Part shown: piece by piece, positions 25,251 to 35,119 of the stretch
How positions within the stretch are numbered: the stretch's first letter is position 1
Layout of the letters: each line of letters starts with the position of its first letter
Assembly (NCBI GenBank): GCA_965227905.1
Contig: OZ245780.1
Coordinates: 1,178,001 to 1,242,000 of the forward strand
DNA from: CBDDHT01 sp965227905
GTDB taxonomy: Bacteria; Pseudomonadota; Alphaproteobacteria; Rhizobiales; Methyloligellaceae
Direction: 5' to 3'
DNA length: 64,000 bases
Made by a program: the position numbers and the translations under genes
The notes under the pieces: generated by a model
The model's database searches: none
What the model saw: only the letters and a program-made list of their open reading frames with translations
What the model was told of the DNA's origin: nothing

Positions 25251-27359
25251 ATGACGAACAGCGGTGAAACTAAAAACGGTGCAGCGACAAAGTCAGCGAG
25301 CGGGATGGCCCGGCTGAAGAATCTGAAGATCAGCCATCGTATCATTCTTGCTTTGATGGTTCCCATAGCGGGCATGCTTGTTCTTGGCGGTATGGAGCTT
25401 CGCGACAAATATCACGTCTCGAGCGATATGAATCGAGTCCTGGACCTCGCGACACTCGCACCGACAATCAGCGCACTCGTGCACGAAATGCAAAAAGAAC
25501 GCGGCATGTCGGCCGGTTTCATTGCCAGTAAGGGAAAAAACTTTGCGGACAAGATTGGCGATCAACGTAAGGCAACGGACGTGCGGCGTGGAGATCTGCT
25601 CAAAGCGTTCGGTGACTTCGATACATCCCGCTTCCCCCAATCATTTGCAACGTTAATCGATGACGGCAAAAACCGCCTGACGAAGCTTGATGGTATGCGG
25701 GAACAGGTGGGTTCGCTGAAGGCTTCTGTGCCTCAGATGGCAAAATACTATACATCGACAATCTCGAAATTCCTGCATCTGGTCGAAACGACAGCCATCC
25801 TCGGCAACGATGCAGACATTGCACGTTCGCTCATAGCCTATTCGAGCTTTCTACTGGCGAAAGAGAGAGCAGGGATCGAGCGTGCGATGGGAGCCGGAGG
25901 TTTCAGCGCCGGCAAATTCAGTCCCAAGTTCTACAATCGTTTCGTCAGTCTCATTGCACAGCAAGAGGCATACCTGGCGCAATTCGAGATCCTCGGAACG
26001 AAGGCGCAGGCCAAGTTCTTGGAACACCATGTTGCGGGACCCGCTGTAGACGATGTCGCCCGCATGCGGAAAATTGTTATCGAAGGCGGCCTCAGTGGCG
26101 ATCTGAAGGGCATTACAGCGCCGACTTGGTTCGCAACAATCACGGAAAAGATCAATCTTCTAAAAGACGTTGAAGACAGGATTGCCACCGATGTCACATC
26201 GCAGGCCGCAGCCAAAGGGTCTGCGGCCAGTCTCGGTCTATTGATCGTTGCTGGGATTATGGCGGTGATTGTCGTCCTGTGTATCGGTATGGCGTTTTGG
26301 ACTTTGAGAACAATTAGCCGACCCATTTCCGACATGACCGACGCAATGTCAGGATTGGCGGACGGAAACCTGGATCAGGAAATCCTAGGCGCCGAGCGAT
26401 CCGATGAGATTGGCGATATGGCTCGGGCCGTGGATATCTTCAAGCAGAATGCCATTCAGCGACAACAACTTGAATCGGAAAGCGAGGCTGAGCAGCGCGC
26501 CCGTGCCGAGCGGCAGAGCAGGGTCGATCGTTTGATCGATAATTTCCGCGAGAAGTCACAACAGTCGCTTCAGTCCGTTGTCTCGAATGCCGATCAAATG
26601 AAGTCGTCTGCCAACGCGTTGAATGATATTGCAACGACATCTTCGCAACGCGCTCACTCGGCGAGCGACGCATCCAGTCAAGCTGCATCGAATGTGCAAG
26701 CGGTTGCTGCGGCAAGCGAGCAGATGACGGCTTCGATCAGTGAAATCGGACAGCAGGTTTCGAAGACAAACGAACTCATCGCCGAAGCTTCAAGCGAGGC
26801 GCAGCAGACAGATCAAAAAGTTGCCAGCCTGGCCAGCGCCGCGGATAAGATCGGTGATGTAGTGTCCTTGATTCAGGATATTGCTGAACAAACCAATCTG
26901 CTCGCGCTCAATGCCACCATCGAGGCAGCGCGCGCCGGTGAAGCCGGCAAGGGTTTTGCTGTTGTGGCGTCGGAGGTCAAAGAGCTTGCTTCGCAAACGG
27001 CGAAGGCAACGGAAGAGATCGGTGCACAAATCACCGGAATTCAATCCGAGACGACAGATGCCGTCGCCGCGATTCAGTCGATCGCTGGAAAGATGGTCGA
27101 TGTCAGCGAGTTCACAACGGCCATTGCGGCGGCTGTCGATGAACAAAACGCATCCACCAGCGAGATTTCCCGGAATATTCAGGAAGCTGCAGAGGGTACG
27201 CAATCGGTTGTCGAGAATATTGGCGAGGTTGCGTCTTCCGTCGAGAGCACCGGCGATTCGGCCGGGCAGGTGCTCGAATCTTCACAGAACGTATCTGACG
27301 AAGCTGGGGAAATCCGCCAAGTCGTCGACGAGTTTCTTCAGCAGGTCGCCGCTGCCTAG
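25251..27359 (+). CDS. methyl-accepting chemotaxis protein with NIT sensor domain
   Basis: The 702-residue receptor has a first membrane helix (about residues 28-48), a large periplasmic helical domain containing LVHEMQKERGMSAGFIASKG, which is the hallmark of the nitrate/nitrite-sensing NIT domain, a second membrane helix near 325-348 (LGLLIVAGIMAVIVVLCIGMAF), a HAMP domain, and the signalling hairpin tip DIAEQTNLLALNATIEAARAGE. It should direct motility through CheA/CheW; no che genes are in this window. NIT family members respond to nitrate or nitrite, but the ligand here is not proven. The ATG at 25251 is used, since upstream residues are not receptor-like. Confidence 0.92.
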   Translation: MTNSGETKNGAATKSASGMARLKNLKISHRIILALMVPIAGMLVLGGMELRDKYHVSSDMNRVLDLATLAPTISALVHEMQKERGMSAGFIASKGKNFADKIGDQRKATDVRRGDLLKAFGDFDTSRFPQSFATLIDDGKNRLTKLDGMREQVGSLKASVPQMAKYYTSTISKFLHLVETTAILGNDADIARSLIAYSSFLLAKERAGIERAMGAGGFSAGKFSPKFYNRFVSLIAQQEAYLAQFEILGTKAQAKFLEHHVAGPAVDDVARMRKIVIEGGLSGDLKGITAPTWFATITEKINLLKDVEDRIATDVTSQAAAKGSAASLGLLIVAGIMAVIVVLCIGMAFWTLRTISRPISDMTDAMSGLADGNLDQEILGAERSDEIGDMARAVDIFKQNAIQRQQLESESEAEQRARAERQSRVDRLIDNFREKSQQSLQSVVSNADQMKSSANALNDIATTSSQRAHSASDASSQAASNVQAVAAASEQMTASISEIGQQVSKTNELIAEASSEAQQTDQKVASLASAADKIGDVVSLIQDIAEQTNLLALNATIEAARAGEAGKGFAVVASEVKELASQTAKATEEIGAQITGIQSETTDAVAAIQSIAGKMVDVSEFTTAIAAAVDEQNASTSEISRNIQEAAEGTQSVVENIGEVASSVESTGDSAGQVLESSQNVSDEAGEIRQVVDEFLQQVAAA

Positions 27360-27394
27360 ATTTTTCGTTCTGTACAGTCTTGGACCGATTGAGG

Positions 27395-27423
27395 ATGAGT
27401 CGACGGTTTGAACCGTCGCTCAT
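27395..27423. terminator. bidirectional terminator between mcp and minE
   Basis: The arms ATGAG-t-CGACGGTT and AACCGTCG-CTCAT pair over 13 bases with one bulged T and a TG loop. It is 35 bases after the chemoreceptor stop and 15 before the minE stop on the other strand, so it can serve both convergent units. No long T-run follows. Confidence 0.6.
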
Positions 27424-27438
27424 TTCTCTCGTGTCGAC

Positions 27439-27708
27439 CTAATGCTCGTCGTCGGGCCCGGGAATCTCGATATCGATCTTCAGCGTCGATATTGCATCTC
27501 CATGATTGGTCCGGACCCGCATCTTGTCGGGCTCGACCGAGATGTGATTGACCTTGATGTGCCTGACGATCACCTCGAGGATTTCTTCACGCAGCATGGC
27601 GACGAGGTCGGCCTGTCCCACGAAGGCACGTTCATGGGCCAGCAAGACCTGAAGCCGCTCACGCGCGACCGGCGCAGAGCCTCGTCTTTTGAGCAAGCCC
27701 AGCATCAT
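27439..27708 (-). CDS. minE: cell division topological factor MinE
   Basis: The 89-residue protein has the MinE layout: an N-terminal MinD-binding and membrane-targeting segment (MMLGLLKRRGSAPVARERLQVLLAHE) and a C-terminal topological-specificity domain (ILEVIVRHIKVNHISVEPDKMRV). It releases MinD from the membrane and confines division inhibition to the poles. Its ATG at 27708 overlaps the minD stop by one base (TGATG), so it is the last gene of a minC-minD-minE operon. Confidence 0.97.
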   Translation of the reverse strand: MMLGLLKRRGSAPVARERLQVLLAHERAFVGQADLVAMLREEILEVIVRHIKVNHISVEPDKMRVRTNHGDAISTLKIDIEIPGPDDEH

Positions 27709-28523
27709 CAAGCAGCCTTTCCACCGAAGAGCGTGCCGAAGAAGTTCTTCTTGGCCTCCGGGATCATCATTGGCACGGCTTCACCGGCGAGGCGTCTGGC
27801 GGCATCGTGATAGGCCTGTCCAGGCGGGCTTGTCGCATTGCTGATCGTCACCGGTATTCCAAGGTTCGACGCTCGAAGGACTTCCTGGCTTTCAGGTACG
27901 ATACCAAGGAGCGGAAGAGACAGGATTTCGAGAACGTCCTCGATCTCCAGCATATCGCCATCTGCAGCGCGGACGGCGTCATAGCGTGTCAGCAACACAT
28001 GCTTCTCGACCGCATCTCCGCGTTCTGCCCGCACTGTTTTTGCGTCAAGCAAACCGATAATGCGGTCGGAGTCGCGAACCGATGAGATCTCAGGGTTTGT
28101 GACAATTGCCGCAATATCGGCATGACGCATGGCAAGAACAGCGCCGCGTTCAATGCCGGCAGGACTGTCACAGATTATCCAATCGAACTTCTTCTTCAGC
28201 TCGCGGATGACTGTCGCGACACCTCTCTCGGTCAACGCATCCTTGTCCCGCGTTTGCGACGCAGGCAGTAGCGAGAGTGTCTCCAGCCGTTTGTCACGGA
28301 TCAAAGCCTGCGCGAGGCGGGCGTTCCCTTGGATAACGTTGATCAAATCATAGACAACCCGGCGTTCCGCTCCGAGCATCAGGTCAAGATTTCGGAGTCC
28401 GACGTCGAAATCGACCACGACAACCTTCTGCCCGGATTGTGCCAAGGCTGCACCAATTGCAGCCGTGGACGTTGTCTTTCCAACGCCGCCTTTGCCGGAT
28501 GTCACGACGAGAACCTTCGCCAT
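27708..28523 (-). CDS. minD: septum site-determining ATPase MinD
   Basis: The 271-residue ATPase has the deviant Walker A motif SGKGGVGKTT at its N-terminus, VVVVDFDVGLRNLDLMLG, and a C-terminal amphipathic membrane-targeting helix (AKKNFFGTLFGGKAA). It carries MinC to the membrane and oscillates with MinE. The ATG at 28523 (MAKVLVVTSG) has the ribosome-binding site GGAGAGGAG upstream; a longer frame from 28568 adds nothing family-like. It follows minC by 90 bases. Confidence 0.97.
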   Translation of the reverse strand: MAKVLVVTSGKGGVGKTTSTAAIGAALAQSGQKVVVVDFDVGLRNLDLMLGAERRVVYDLINVIQGNARLAQALIRDKRLETLSLLPASQTRDKDALTERGVATVIRELKKKFDWIICDSPAGIERGAVLAMRHADIAAIVTNPEISSVRDSDRIIGLLDAKTVRAERGDAVEKHVLLTRYDAVRAADGDMLEIEDVLEILSLPLLGIVPESQEVLRASNLGIPVTISNATSPPGQAYHDAARRLAGEAVPMMIPEAKKNFFGTLFGGKAA

Positions 28524-28613
28524 TGTGCTCCTCTCCATATCGTTTCTCTTCTCTGGATCGATCCGCACTCGGCCGGAATAGAGTGCAGAAAAGTCGATCG
28601 GGCCTAAGCTGCG

Positions 28614-29399
28614 CTAGTCAAAGGGTGTCAGAATCATGGACTCTTTTTCGAGCCGCGCCTGGACGGGCCGGCCGCGCAGGTGCGCGCCCATCTCGTCGGC
28701 TGACTTGTAGAGGCCGTTGATGGCGACGAGTTCAGCGTCGAATTTGGCGCAAAAGATCCGCGCACGCTCGACGCCAAGGGAGCCGGCGATCGCCCGCCCG
28801 CGCAGGGCGCCGTAGACGTGGATCGAACCGCCAGCGACGATCTCCGCTCCTGACGCGACGGAGCCGACAACGGTAACGTCTCCTTCGGGGAAAACGATGC
28901 ACTGCCCTGATCGGACCGGAGACTCGATCAGGAGCGATGCATTTTCTGGGAGCGGTTTGGACGTTGATTCCTGAATCTCGTTGGGTTCGGACTCTGCTTT
29001 AACAGGTGGCGTGTCGTTTTCATCTGTCGCCTCCAGCGTACGCGTTGTCGGCGTACCATTGGTGAGGGGAGCAAACTCCGGGCCGACCCATTCCGGGTCG
29101 ACGCCTTCAACAGCGATCGTACGAATGCCGCGAGTCTTGAGATCTGCAAGCAGGGCCTCGACGGCCGATTTGTTGAATGTACCTTGAGACAGATCGATGA
29201 TGACCGGTCTGCCCGCGAAGAAGCCGGCCGAGCGGCGCATCGATGCGTCCAGATCGTCGAGCCATTCGCGAAGAGGGGGCTGTGGCGCCAGCACAAAGGC
29301 CAGAAACGACCTGCCGGCAAACCGGAGCGCACGGGAAACACCCGTATCTTGAGTCACGTCGACCTTCACTTTCCCTGCGCTCTTTGATTTAGGCGTCAT
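28614..29399 (-). CDS. minC: septum site-determining protein MinC
   Basis: The 261-residue FtsZ-assembly inhibitor has an N-terminal domain (about residues 1-110) with PVIIDLSQGTFNKSAVEALLADLKTRGI, an acidic/Ser-Thr linker (about 120-160) and the C-terminal beta-helix dimerisation and MinD-binding domain: VRSGQCIVFPEGDVTVVGSVASGAEIVAGGSIHVYGALRGRAIAG. It is the first gene of the min operon, with its promoter in the 285-base region divergent from the phosphodiesterase gene. Confidence 0.96.
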   Translation of the reverse strand: MTPKSKSAGKVKVDVTQDTGVSRALRFAGRSFLAFVLAPQPPLREWLDDLDASMRRSAGFFAGRPVIIDLSQGTFNKSAVEALLADLKTRGIRTIAVEGVDPEWVGPEFAPLTNGTPTTRTLEATDENDTPPVKAESEPNEIQESTSKPLPENASLLIESPVRSGQCIVFPEGDVTVVGSVASGAEIVAGGSIHVYGALRGRAIAGSLGVERARIFCAKFDAELVAINGLYKSADEMGAHLRGRPVQARLEKESMILTPFD

Positions 29400-29684
29400 A
29401 TGGTTAATGAAACGTTAATGCGTGTTCCGAGCCGGTTTTTCCTTTTTAAATGAGCGGCATAGCGGGCGGACGATGCGCTTGTTCACTCCGCAGTTCGTTT
29501 GCTGGATTGCTTCGAGCATGATTGTACGCGGCACGATGGATCATCCGAAAATCATCAATGCAGAGCCAGAACCATTTCCGACGTTTCTTCCTCGATATCC
29601 TGCAAATCGAGCTTTCGCCTGAGCGACGAAAGAGGCTATGTGTCAATCGTCACAAAGGTCCGAACTGCCCATCCGGAGGAAATC

Positions 29685-31142
29685 GTGAGCGTGGATACAC
29701 AGGTCTTGATTGTTGTTTTCGATGCCCTTCGACCGGAATTTGTGACACCCGATCTCATGCCGCACTACCACGCCTTCGCTGCCCGAGGGGTCCGGTACGC
29801 GAATTACCATTCGACATTTCCGACGGAAACCAGAGTGAACCAGTCTGCGGTCGTGACGGGTTGCTATCCGTCCCGGCACGGTGTCGTTGCCAACAAGTTT
29901 ATCGAGCCCGCCGGCGCACCCAATGACGTTCTGAATACTGGAGACGATGAGCTCTTCGAAGCGGCCATCGCACGGCTTGGTGGCAAGCTTCTCGATGTGC
30001 CCTCGCTTGGCGAGTATCTGGCTCGGTCCGACCTCCGATACGCAACAATCAGTGCCGGGACGTCGGGCGGCGGACGCCTTATCAATATCATGGCGGAAGA
30101 CGCCGGGAGTTTTCGTTTTGCCATGCGGCGCCCGGAAGCCACAGCTCCGGAAGGTGCACTTGAGGCGATGCAGGCGCGAATTGGACCGACGCCCGAATAT
30201 GTTCGCCCTGCAATCGACTGGATCTCCTATGCGGTCGATGGATATCTCAACTATGTCGTGCCGGAAATCGTACCGGACGTCATGCTGCTCTGGCTGTGCG
30301 AGCCGGATGAGAGTTTCCACTATCTGGGCATCGGCTCTCCAGGATCGCTCGATGCGATCCGTCATGTGGACGCAGAGTTTGGCCGGATATTGAAAGCCCG
30401 CGCCGATGATATCGAGTCCGGTCGCCTGCAAATTCTTGCTCTTTCGGATCATGGACAGATCACACTGGATGGCGACCCGCTGGACCTCGCTGCCGAATTG
30501 ACTGCCGCCGGCTATCCAACTGCTACCCGTCCGAACGGTGATGGCACTTCCGTGGTCGTTGTCGACAATGCAGGTGGACTTTGGCTTCCCCGATCTGATC
30601 CGGAAATGCTCGAAAACCTGGTTGCGTGGCTTCGCAAACAGGAATGGTGCGGTCCGGTGTTCACCCGCGACGGTGTAGCCGGGACCTTGCGTCAGGCGGA
30701 CATTGGTCTTGATCATCGCCGCGCACCGGATATCAGCCTGTGTCTGAAGGCTCGTGACGGTGGCAACGAATGGGGTATCGATGGGCATACGGCGCACGAT
30801 GCGCCATATCCTGTCGGCGGTGGTTGCCATGGAGGTTTAAGTTCCTATGAGTTGCACAACGTGCTCGCCGTCGGCGGAAGCAGGTTTGCCGAGGGTCGCG
30901 TCGTTGACCTGCCCGCCGGCAATGTCGATATCACCCCGACGGTTTTGTCATTGCTCGGCCTTGAGATACCAGGCGCGCTCGATGGGCGGATATTGAAAGA
31001 GAGCTTTCGCCATTCGGACGAGCCCGCAAGTCAACCCGATCACCAAATCCTGACATCGCAAAATGATGAGGGTGCTGTAACGCATCTGTCCGTGACGACA
31101 TATGGCGGCACACGCTATCTCAATCGGGCCTGGGTCGAGTAA
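29685..31142 (+). CDS. alkaline-phosphatase-superfamily phosphodiesterase/phosphohydrolase
   Basis: The 485-residue protein belongs to the type I phosphodiesterase/nucleotide pyrophosphatase group. The two-zinc site is visible: Asp in VVFDALRPE, the nucleophile Thr in STFPTETRVNQ, Asp and His in CEPDESFHYLG, Asp-His in LSDHGQI and a late His in GGCHGGLS. It is related in fold to PhnA but much less similar to it than to pyrophosphatases. No signal peptide is apparent, so it is probably cytosolic. The GTG at 29685, after GGAGGA, is preferred; an upstream frame from 29499 has no family similarity. It precedes the ligase and dehydrogenase genes by 46 bases and may release their substrate from a phosphodiester or phosphonate. 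Confidence 0.82.
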   Translation: MSVDTQVLIVVFDALRPEFVTPDLMPHYHAFAARGVRYANYHSTFPTETRVNQSAVVTGCYPSRHGVVANKFIEPAGAPNDVLNTGDDELFEAAIARLGGKLLDVPSLGEYLARSDLRYATISAGTSGGGRLINIMAEDAGSFRFAMRRPEATAPEGALEAMQARIGPTPEYVRPAIDWISYAVDGYLNYVVPEIVPDVMLLWLCEPDESFHYLGIGSPGSLDAIRHVDAEFGRILKARADDIESGRLQILALSDHGQITLDGDPLDLAAELTAAGYPTATRPNGDGTSVVVVDNAGGLWLPRSDPEMLENLVAWLRKQEWCGPVFTRDGVAGTLRQADIGLDHRRAPDISLCLKARDGGNEWGIDGHTAHDAPYPVGGGCHGGLSSYELHNVLAVGGSRFAEGRVVDLPAGNVDITPTVLSLLGLEIPGALDGRILKESFRHSDEPASQPDHQILTSQNDEGAVTHLSVTTYGGTRYLNRAWVE

Positions 31143-31188
31143 CAGCGGCCGCTGGTATAAGGACGAATTAGAAGCACTGGGAGGGGCT

Positions 31189-32565
31189 ATGACCAATACC
31201 AAGGATCGACCGAAAACGGCCGAAGAGCTGAGCGCACTCGTCACTGAGCGTGACATCCGGCATGTGAAGGTTGGTGTCTTCGATGCGGATGGAATCCTGC
31301 GCGGCAAATACATGAAGCGGGAGAAGTTTCTGTCCGCGCTCGAAGGCGGATTCGGTTTCTGCGATGTTGTCCTCGGCTGGGATTCCTATGACCAGCTCTA
31401 CGAGAATCCAGGCGTTGAATATACGGGTTGGCATACAGGCTACCCGGATGCACCGGTAAGGCTCTTGCCTCAGACGGCACGTGAACTTCCGCTCGAAGAC
31501 AATATGCTTTTTATTCTCGGCGAGTTTGTCGGCGATGCGGAAGCGGTTTGTCCGCGCGGAACGTTGCGCCGCGTGCTGGAGCGGGCCGGCAATCTGGGTT
31601 TCGATGTGATGGCGGGATTCGAGTATGAATTCTTCGTCTTCAACGAAACGCCGCAGTCTGCTCGGGAAAAGAACTATCGGAACATGACACCCATGGCGCC
31701 GGGGTTCTTCGGCTACTCGGTCATGCGGGCGACGACCGATTCTGATTTCTATCGGGGTCTGCTCGATCTTTCCGAGACGATGGATTTCGCGCTCGAGGGA
31801 CTGCACGAGGAAACAGGGCCGGGTGTTCTGGAAGCTGCGATTGTCCCCGCTTCAGGTGTCGAGGTTGCCGACAAGGCAGCCCTGTTCAAGACATTCACCA
31901 AGATCTATGCGCAGAAGCAGGACAAGATGGCGACCTTCATGGCGAAATGGTCACCGGATTGGCCGGGCCAGTCGGGCCACATCCATATGTCTTTGTGGCG
32001 TGACGGTGCCTCTGCCTTCCATGACGGTGGCCAGGAACATCGCATGTCCGAAACGATGCGGCATTTCGTTGGCGGACAGCAGGCGCTTATGCCGGAACTG
32101 CTCGCCATGGTGGCCTCTACGGTCAACTCCTATACGCGGTTGATCCCTGGGTTCTGGGCGCCGACCGATGCCACATGGGGTGTCGACAACCGCACCTGTG
32201 CGCTTCGTGTCATCCCAGGATCCGAGAAATCCCAACGTGTCGAGTATCGTGTGGCACCGGCGGACGCGAACCCTTATCTGGCGCTAGCCGCCGCCGTCGG
32301 ATCCGGTCTGTGGGGCATCGAGAACAAGATCGAACCGACAGCGCGCGTCACTGGCAATGCCTATGATCAGACGTTTCCCGATAAACAGAAACTATCCTGG
32401 ACTCTCCGTCAGTCGGCAGCACGCCTGCGGTCTTCGCAAGCAGCCACCGAACTGTTTGGAAAGGCTTTTGTCGATCACTATGCGACAACCCGCGAGTGGG
32501 AAGAGGATGCTTTCCGAAAAGCCATCACCGATTGGGAGATGGAGCGATACTTCGAGATCATATGA
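31189..32565 (+). CDS. glutamine-synthetase-family amide ligase
   Basis: The 458-residue protein has a glutamine-synthetase fold: VKVGVFDADGILRGKYM in the N-terminal beta-grasp, GFEYEFFVFNETP with metal-binding glutamates, PGQSGHIHMSLW and RVIPGSEKSQRVEYRVAPADANPYLA in the catalytic domain. It is not a housekeeping GlnA: the tyrosine adenylylation loop is absent and the substrate-binding N-terminus differs. Relatives (GlnT, PuuA, gamma-glutamylethanolamide or gamma-glutamylpolyamine synthetases) attach glutamate to amines. Strong RBS GGAGGGG before the ATG. It overlaps the aldehyde dehydrogenase gene by 4 bases (ATGA). The enzymes downstream suggest the amine is an amino alcohol. Confidence 0.88.
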   Translation: MTNTKDRPKTAEELSALVTERDIRHVKVGVFDADGILRGKYMKREKFLSALEGGFGFCDVVLGWDSYDQLYENPGVEYTGWHTGYPDAPVRLLPQTARELPLEDNMLFILGEFVGDAEAVCPRGTLRRVLERAGNLGFDVMAGFEYEFFVFNETPQSAREKNYRNMTPMAPGFFGYSVMRATTDSDFYRGLLDLSETMDFALEGLHEETGPGVLEAAIVPASGVEVADKAALFKTFTKIYAQKQDKMATFMAKWSPDWPGQSGHIHMSLWRDGASAFHDGGQEHRMSETMRHFVGGQQALMPELLAMVASTVNSYTRLIPGFWAPTDATWGVDNRTCALRVIPGSEKSQRVEYRVAPADANPYLALAAAVGSGLWGIENKIEPTARVTGNAYDQTFPDKQKLSWTLRQSAARLRSSQAATELFGKAFVDHYATTREWEEDAFRKAITDWEMERYFEII

Positions 32566-33959
32566 GTGAGACCCTAAGCTGCATTTCGCCCATAGACGGA
32601 CAGGTTCTTGCCGAACGCGCCTGTGCCAGCACGGAAGAGATAATCCACGACTTCGGAGGGGCGCGCAGAGCACAGGCTGAATGGCGGCAGCTGCCGCTTA
32701 GCGAGCGCGCCGCGATCTGCAGTTCGGCCGTCGACGCCATGCTGTCGATGTCGGACGATATCGTACCGGAACTGGCCCGCCAGATGGGCCGTCCGGTTCG
32801 CTTCGGACAGGGTGAGCTGAACGGTTTCGAAGAGCGTGCACGCCACATGATCGCGATCGCCGACGACGCGCTCGCCGATCTCGTGCCGGCACCGAAGTCA
32901 GGATTTTCGAGAAGGATCGAACGTGAACCGCTCGGAGTCGTGCTGACAATTGCGCCGTGGAACTATCCTTATCTGACAGCGGTCAATTCGATCGTGCCGG
33001 CACTGATGGCCGGCAATGCGGTGATCCTGAAACCGGCGCGGCAGACGCTCCTGACCGGTGACCGCTTTGTCAAAGCGTTTGCTGATGCAGGCCTTCCGGA
33101 TGATCTCTTTCGTTCGATGCCGATGAGCCACGAGCAGACTGCCGGGATTGTCCGCAGCCGGCTCGCCGATATGGTGTGTTTCACTGGTTCTGTCGGAGGC
33201 GGTGCCGCTATCGAGCAGGCTGCTGCCGGACAGTTCCTCCGTCTCGGTTTGGAGCTTGGCGGCAAAGATCCTGCCTATGTCCGGGCCGATGCGGACATCG
33301 ATTTTGCAATCGAGAATCTGGTCGACGGCGCCTTCTTCAACTCAGGACAATCATGCTGCGCTGTCGAGCGGATCTATGTCCACCGTGATGTCCATGACCG
33401 GTTTGTCGCTGGTTTCGTGGATTGTACAAAGAGCTATGTCCTGGGAGATCCTCTCGATCCTGAAACGACATTGGGACCAATGGTCAATGCACCAGCTGCA
33501 GCCTATGTCCGCGATCAATTGCGTGATGCGATAGCGAGAGGTGCGGTATCGCATGTCGACGAAAGCCACTTTCCGTTGAGCAGAGAGGGGACGCCGTATC
33601 TTGCACCTCACGTCCTTTCTGGCGTGGATCATGGCATGTCGATCATGATGGATGAGTCGTTCGGGCCCGTTATCGGCATCATGGCTGTCTATGGCGATGA
33701 TGAAGCCGTCGCTCTGATGAACGATAGTCCATTCGGTCTGACGGCATCCATCTGGACAGGCGATGAAGAAGCCGCATTTCGGATCGGCAGCCAAGTCGAG
33801 ACCGGAACCCTGTTCATGAATCGCTGCGACTATCTCGACCCGGCTCTTGCCTGGACAGGCATCAAGAATTCCGGACGTGGCAGTACCCTCTCGCAGGTGG
33901 GGTATGAACAGCTTACGCGTGCAAAGAGTTTTCATATGCGGACGGAGATCCCGGCATGA
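32562..33959 (+). CDS. aldehyde dehydrogenase
   Basis: The 465-residue protein is an NAD(P)-dependent aldehyde dehydrogenase: APWNYPYLTAVNSIVPALMAGNAVILKPA binds the cofactor, LELGGKDPAYV holds the general-base glutamate and FFNSGQSCCAVERIYV the catalytic cysteine. Its ATG overlaps the ligase stop (ATGA), and its own stop overlaps the next start in the same way, so the ligase, this enzyme and the iron alcohol dehydrogenase are translated as one coupled unit. It would oxidise the aldehyde made by the next gene product to an acid. Confidence 0.92.
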   Translation: MSETLSCISPIDGQVLAERACASTEEIIHDFGGARRAQAEWRQLPLSERAAICSSAVDAMLSMSDDIVPELARQMGRPVRFGQGELNGFEERARHMIAIADDALADLVPAPKSGFSRRIEREPLGVVLTIAPWNYPYLTAVNSIVPALMAGNAVILKPARQTLLTGDRFVKAFADAGLPDDLFRSMPMSHEQTAGIVRSRLADMVCFTGSVGGGAAIEQAAAGQFLRLGLELGGKDPAYVRADADIDFAIENLVDGAFFNSGQSCCAVERIYVHRDVHDRFVAGFVDCTKSYVLGDPLDPETTLGPMVNAPAAAYVRDQLRDAIARGAVSHVDESHFPLSREGTPYLAPHVLSGVDHGMSIMMDESFGPVIGIMAVYGDDEAVALMNDSPFGLTASIWTGDEEAAFRIGSQVETGTLFMNRCDYLDPALAWTGIKNSGRGSTLSQVGYEQLTRAKSFHMRTEIPA

Positions 33960-35119
33960 CCAGCACAATTCGCCAATGGAGTTACCCGACTCGCGTTGTA
34001 TTCGGGGACGGAGCTAGTGAACGACTGGCAGGTTACTGCTCGAAACTCGATATGATGTCGCCGTTGCTTGTGACAGATCCGGGCCTTGCCTCGACTGACA
34101 TGGTTGCATCAACCATTGCCGGTCTCAACGCGGGCGGCGTCCGCGCGAGTTTATACGCCGGTGTGCAAAGCAATCCCACGGCCGCCGATATTGATGAGGG
34201 CGTCAGCGTGTTTAGAGACGGCGGCCATGACGGGGTCATTGCGTTCGGCGGGGGGAGCGCCCTCGATGCCGGTAAGGCGATAGCCTTCATGAGCGTGCAG
34301 ACCCGTCCGATCTGGGATTTTGAAGATGTCGGCGACAATTGGAGACGTGCTTCTACGGATGGACTGGCGCCGGTCATCGCAGTGCCGACGACTGCGGGGA
34401 CGGGTTCGGAGGTTGGTCGCGCGAGCGTCGTGACCGACGTTGAGACGCATGTCAAGAAGATCATCTTTCATCCTTCCATGATGCCGAGGATCGCTCTGCT
34501 TGATCCGGAGCTCACACGAGGACTGCCATCCCACCTCACTGCCGCAACCGGATTCGATGCCTTTGTCCATTGCTTTGAAGCTTTCTGTGCTCCTGGCTAC
34601 CATCCGATGGCTGATGGCATTGCGCTTGAAGGTATGCGGCTGATTGCGAATGCATTGCCACGGGCCGTTGCAAATGGCGATGATATGGAAGCCCGCGCCG
34701 ACATGATTGTCGCAGCTGCGATGGGCGCAACGGCATTCCAGAAGGGACTTGGCGGCGTGCATGCTCTCTCCCATGCGGTCGGTGCGCTTCACAACACGCA
34801 TCATGGTCTGACCAATGCAGTCATCCTTCCCTTTGTGATGCAGAAAAACCGTCCGGCGATCGAAGAGAAGACGGACCGGGTCGCCCGTTATCTCGGGCTC
34901 GAACAGCCAGGATATGATTCTGTCTTCTCGTTCGTTGAGGCACTGCGGGCTCAGATCGGAATACCATCGACACTCAGTGAACTCGTCGTAGAACCGGTGT
35001 CTGCCGACGTGATAGGTCCCCGGGCTGTCGAAGATCCGTGTGCCGCAGGCAACCCGCTCCAACTGAGTGAAACAGATTATGCTGAGATCTACACCAACGC
35101 CCTCGAAGGCCAGCTCTGA
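33956..35119 (+). CDS. iron-containing alcohol dehydrogenase
   Basis: The 387-residue protein belongs to the group III iron-dependent alcohol dehydrogenases. GGGSALDAGKAIA binds the cofactor, and metal ligands are seen in GFDAFVHCFEAFC, HALSHAVGALHNTHHGL. Members reduce aldehydes or oxidise alcohols with NAD(P). A branch of this family is found in phosphonate gene neighbourhoods, and this protein lies 7 kb from a phosphonate island, but membership of that branch cannot be decided by eye. It ends the three-gene coupled unit. Confidence 0.92.
   Translation: MTSTIRQWSYPTRVVFGDGASERLAGYCSKLDMMSPLLVTDPGLASTDMVASTIAGLNAGGVRASLYAGVQSNPTAADIDEGVSVFRDGGHDGVIAFGGGSALDAGKAIAFMSVQTRPIWDFEDVGDNWRRASTDGLAPVIAVPTTAGTGSEVGRASVVTDVETHVKKIIFHPSMMPRIALLDPELTRGLPSHLTAATGFDAFVHCFEAFCAPGYHPMADGIALEGMRLIANALPRAVANGDDMEARADMIVAAAMGATAFQKGLGGVHALSHAVGALHNTHHGLTNAVILPFVMQKNRPAIEEKTDRVARYLGLEQPGYDSVFSFVEALRAQIGIPSTLSELVVEPVSADVIGPRAVEDPCAAGNPLQLSETDYAEIYTNALEGQL

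Noticed and set aside
29499..29684. An N-terminal extension of the phosphodiesterase gene.
   Set aside because: The extra 62 residues are Cys/Ser-rich with no family similarity, and a GTG with a GGAGGA site lies at 29685.
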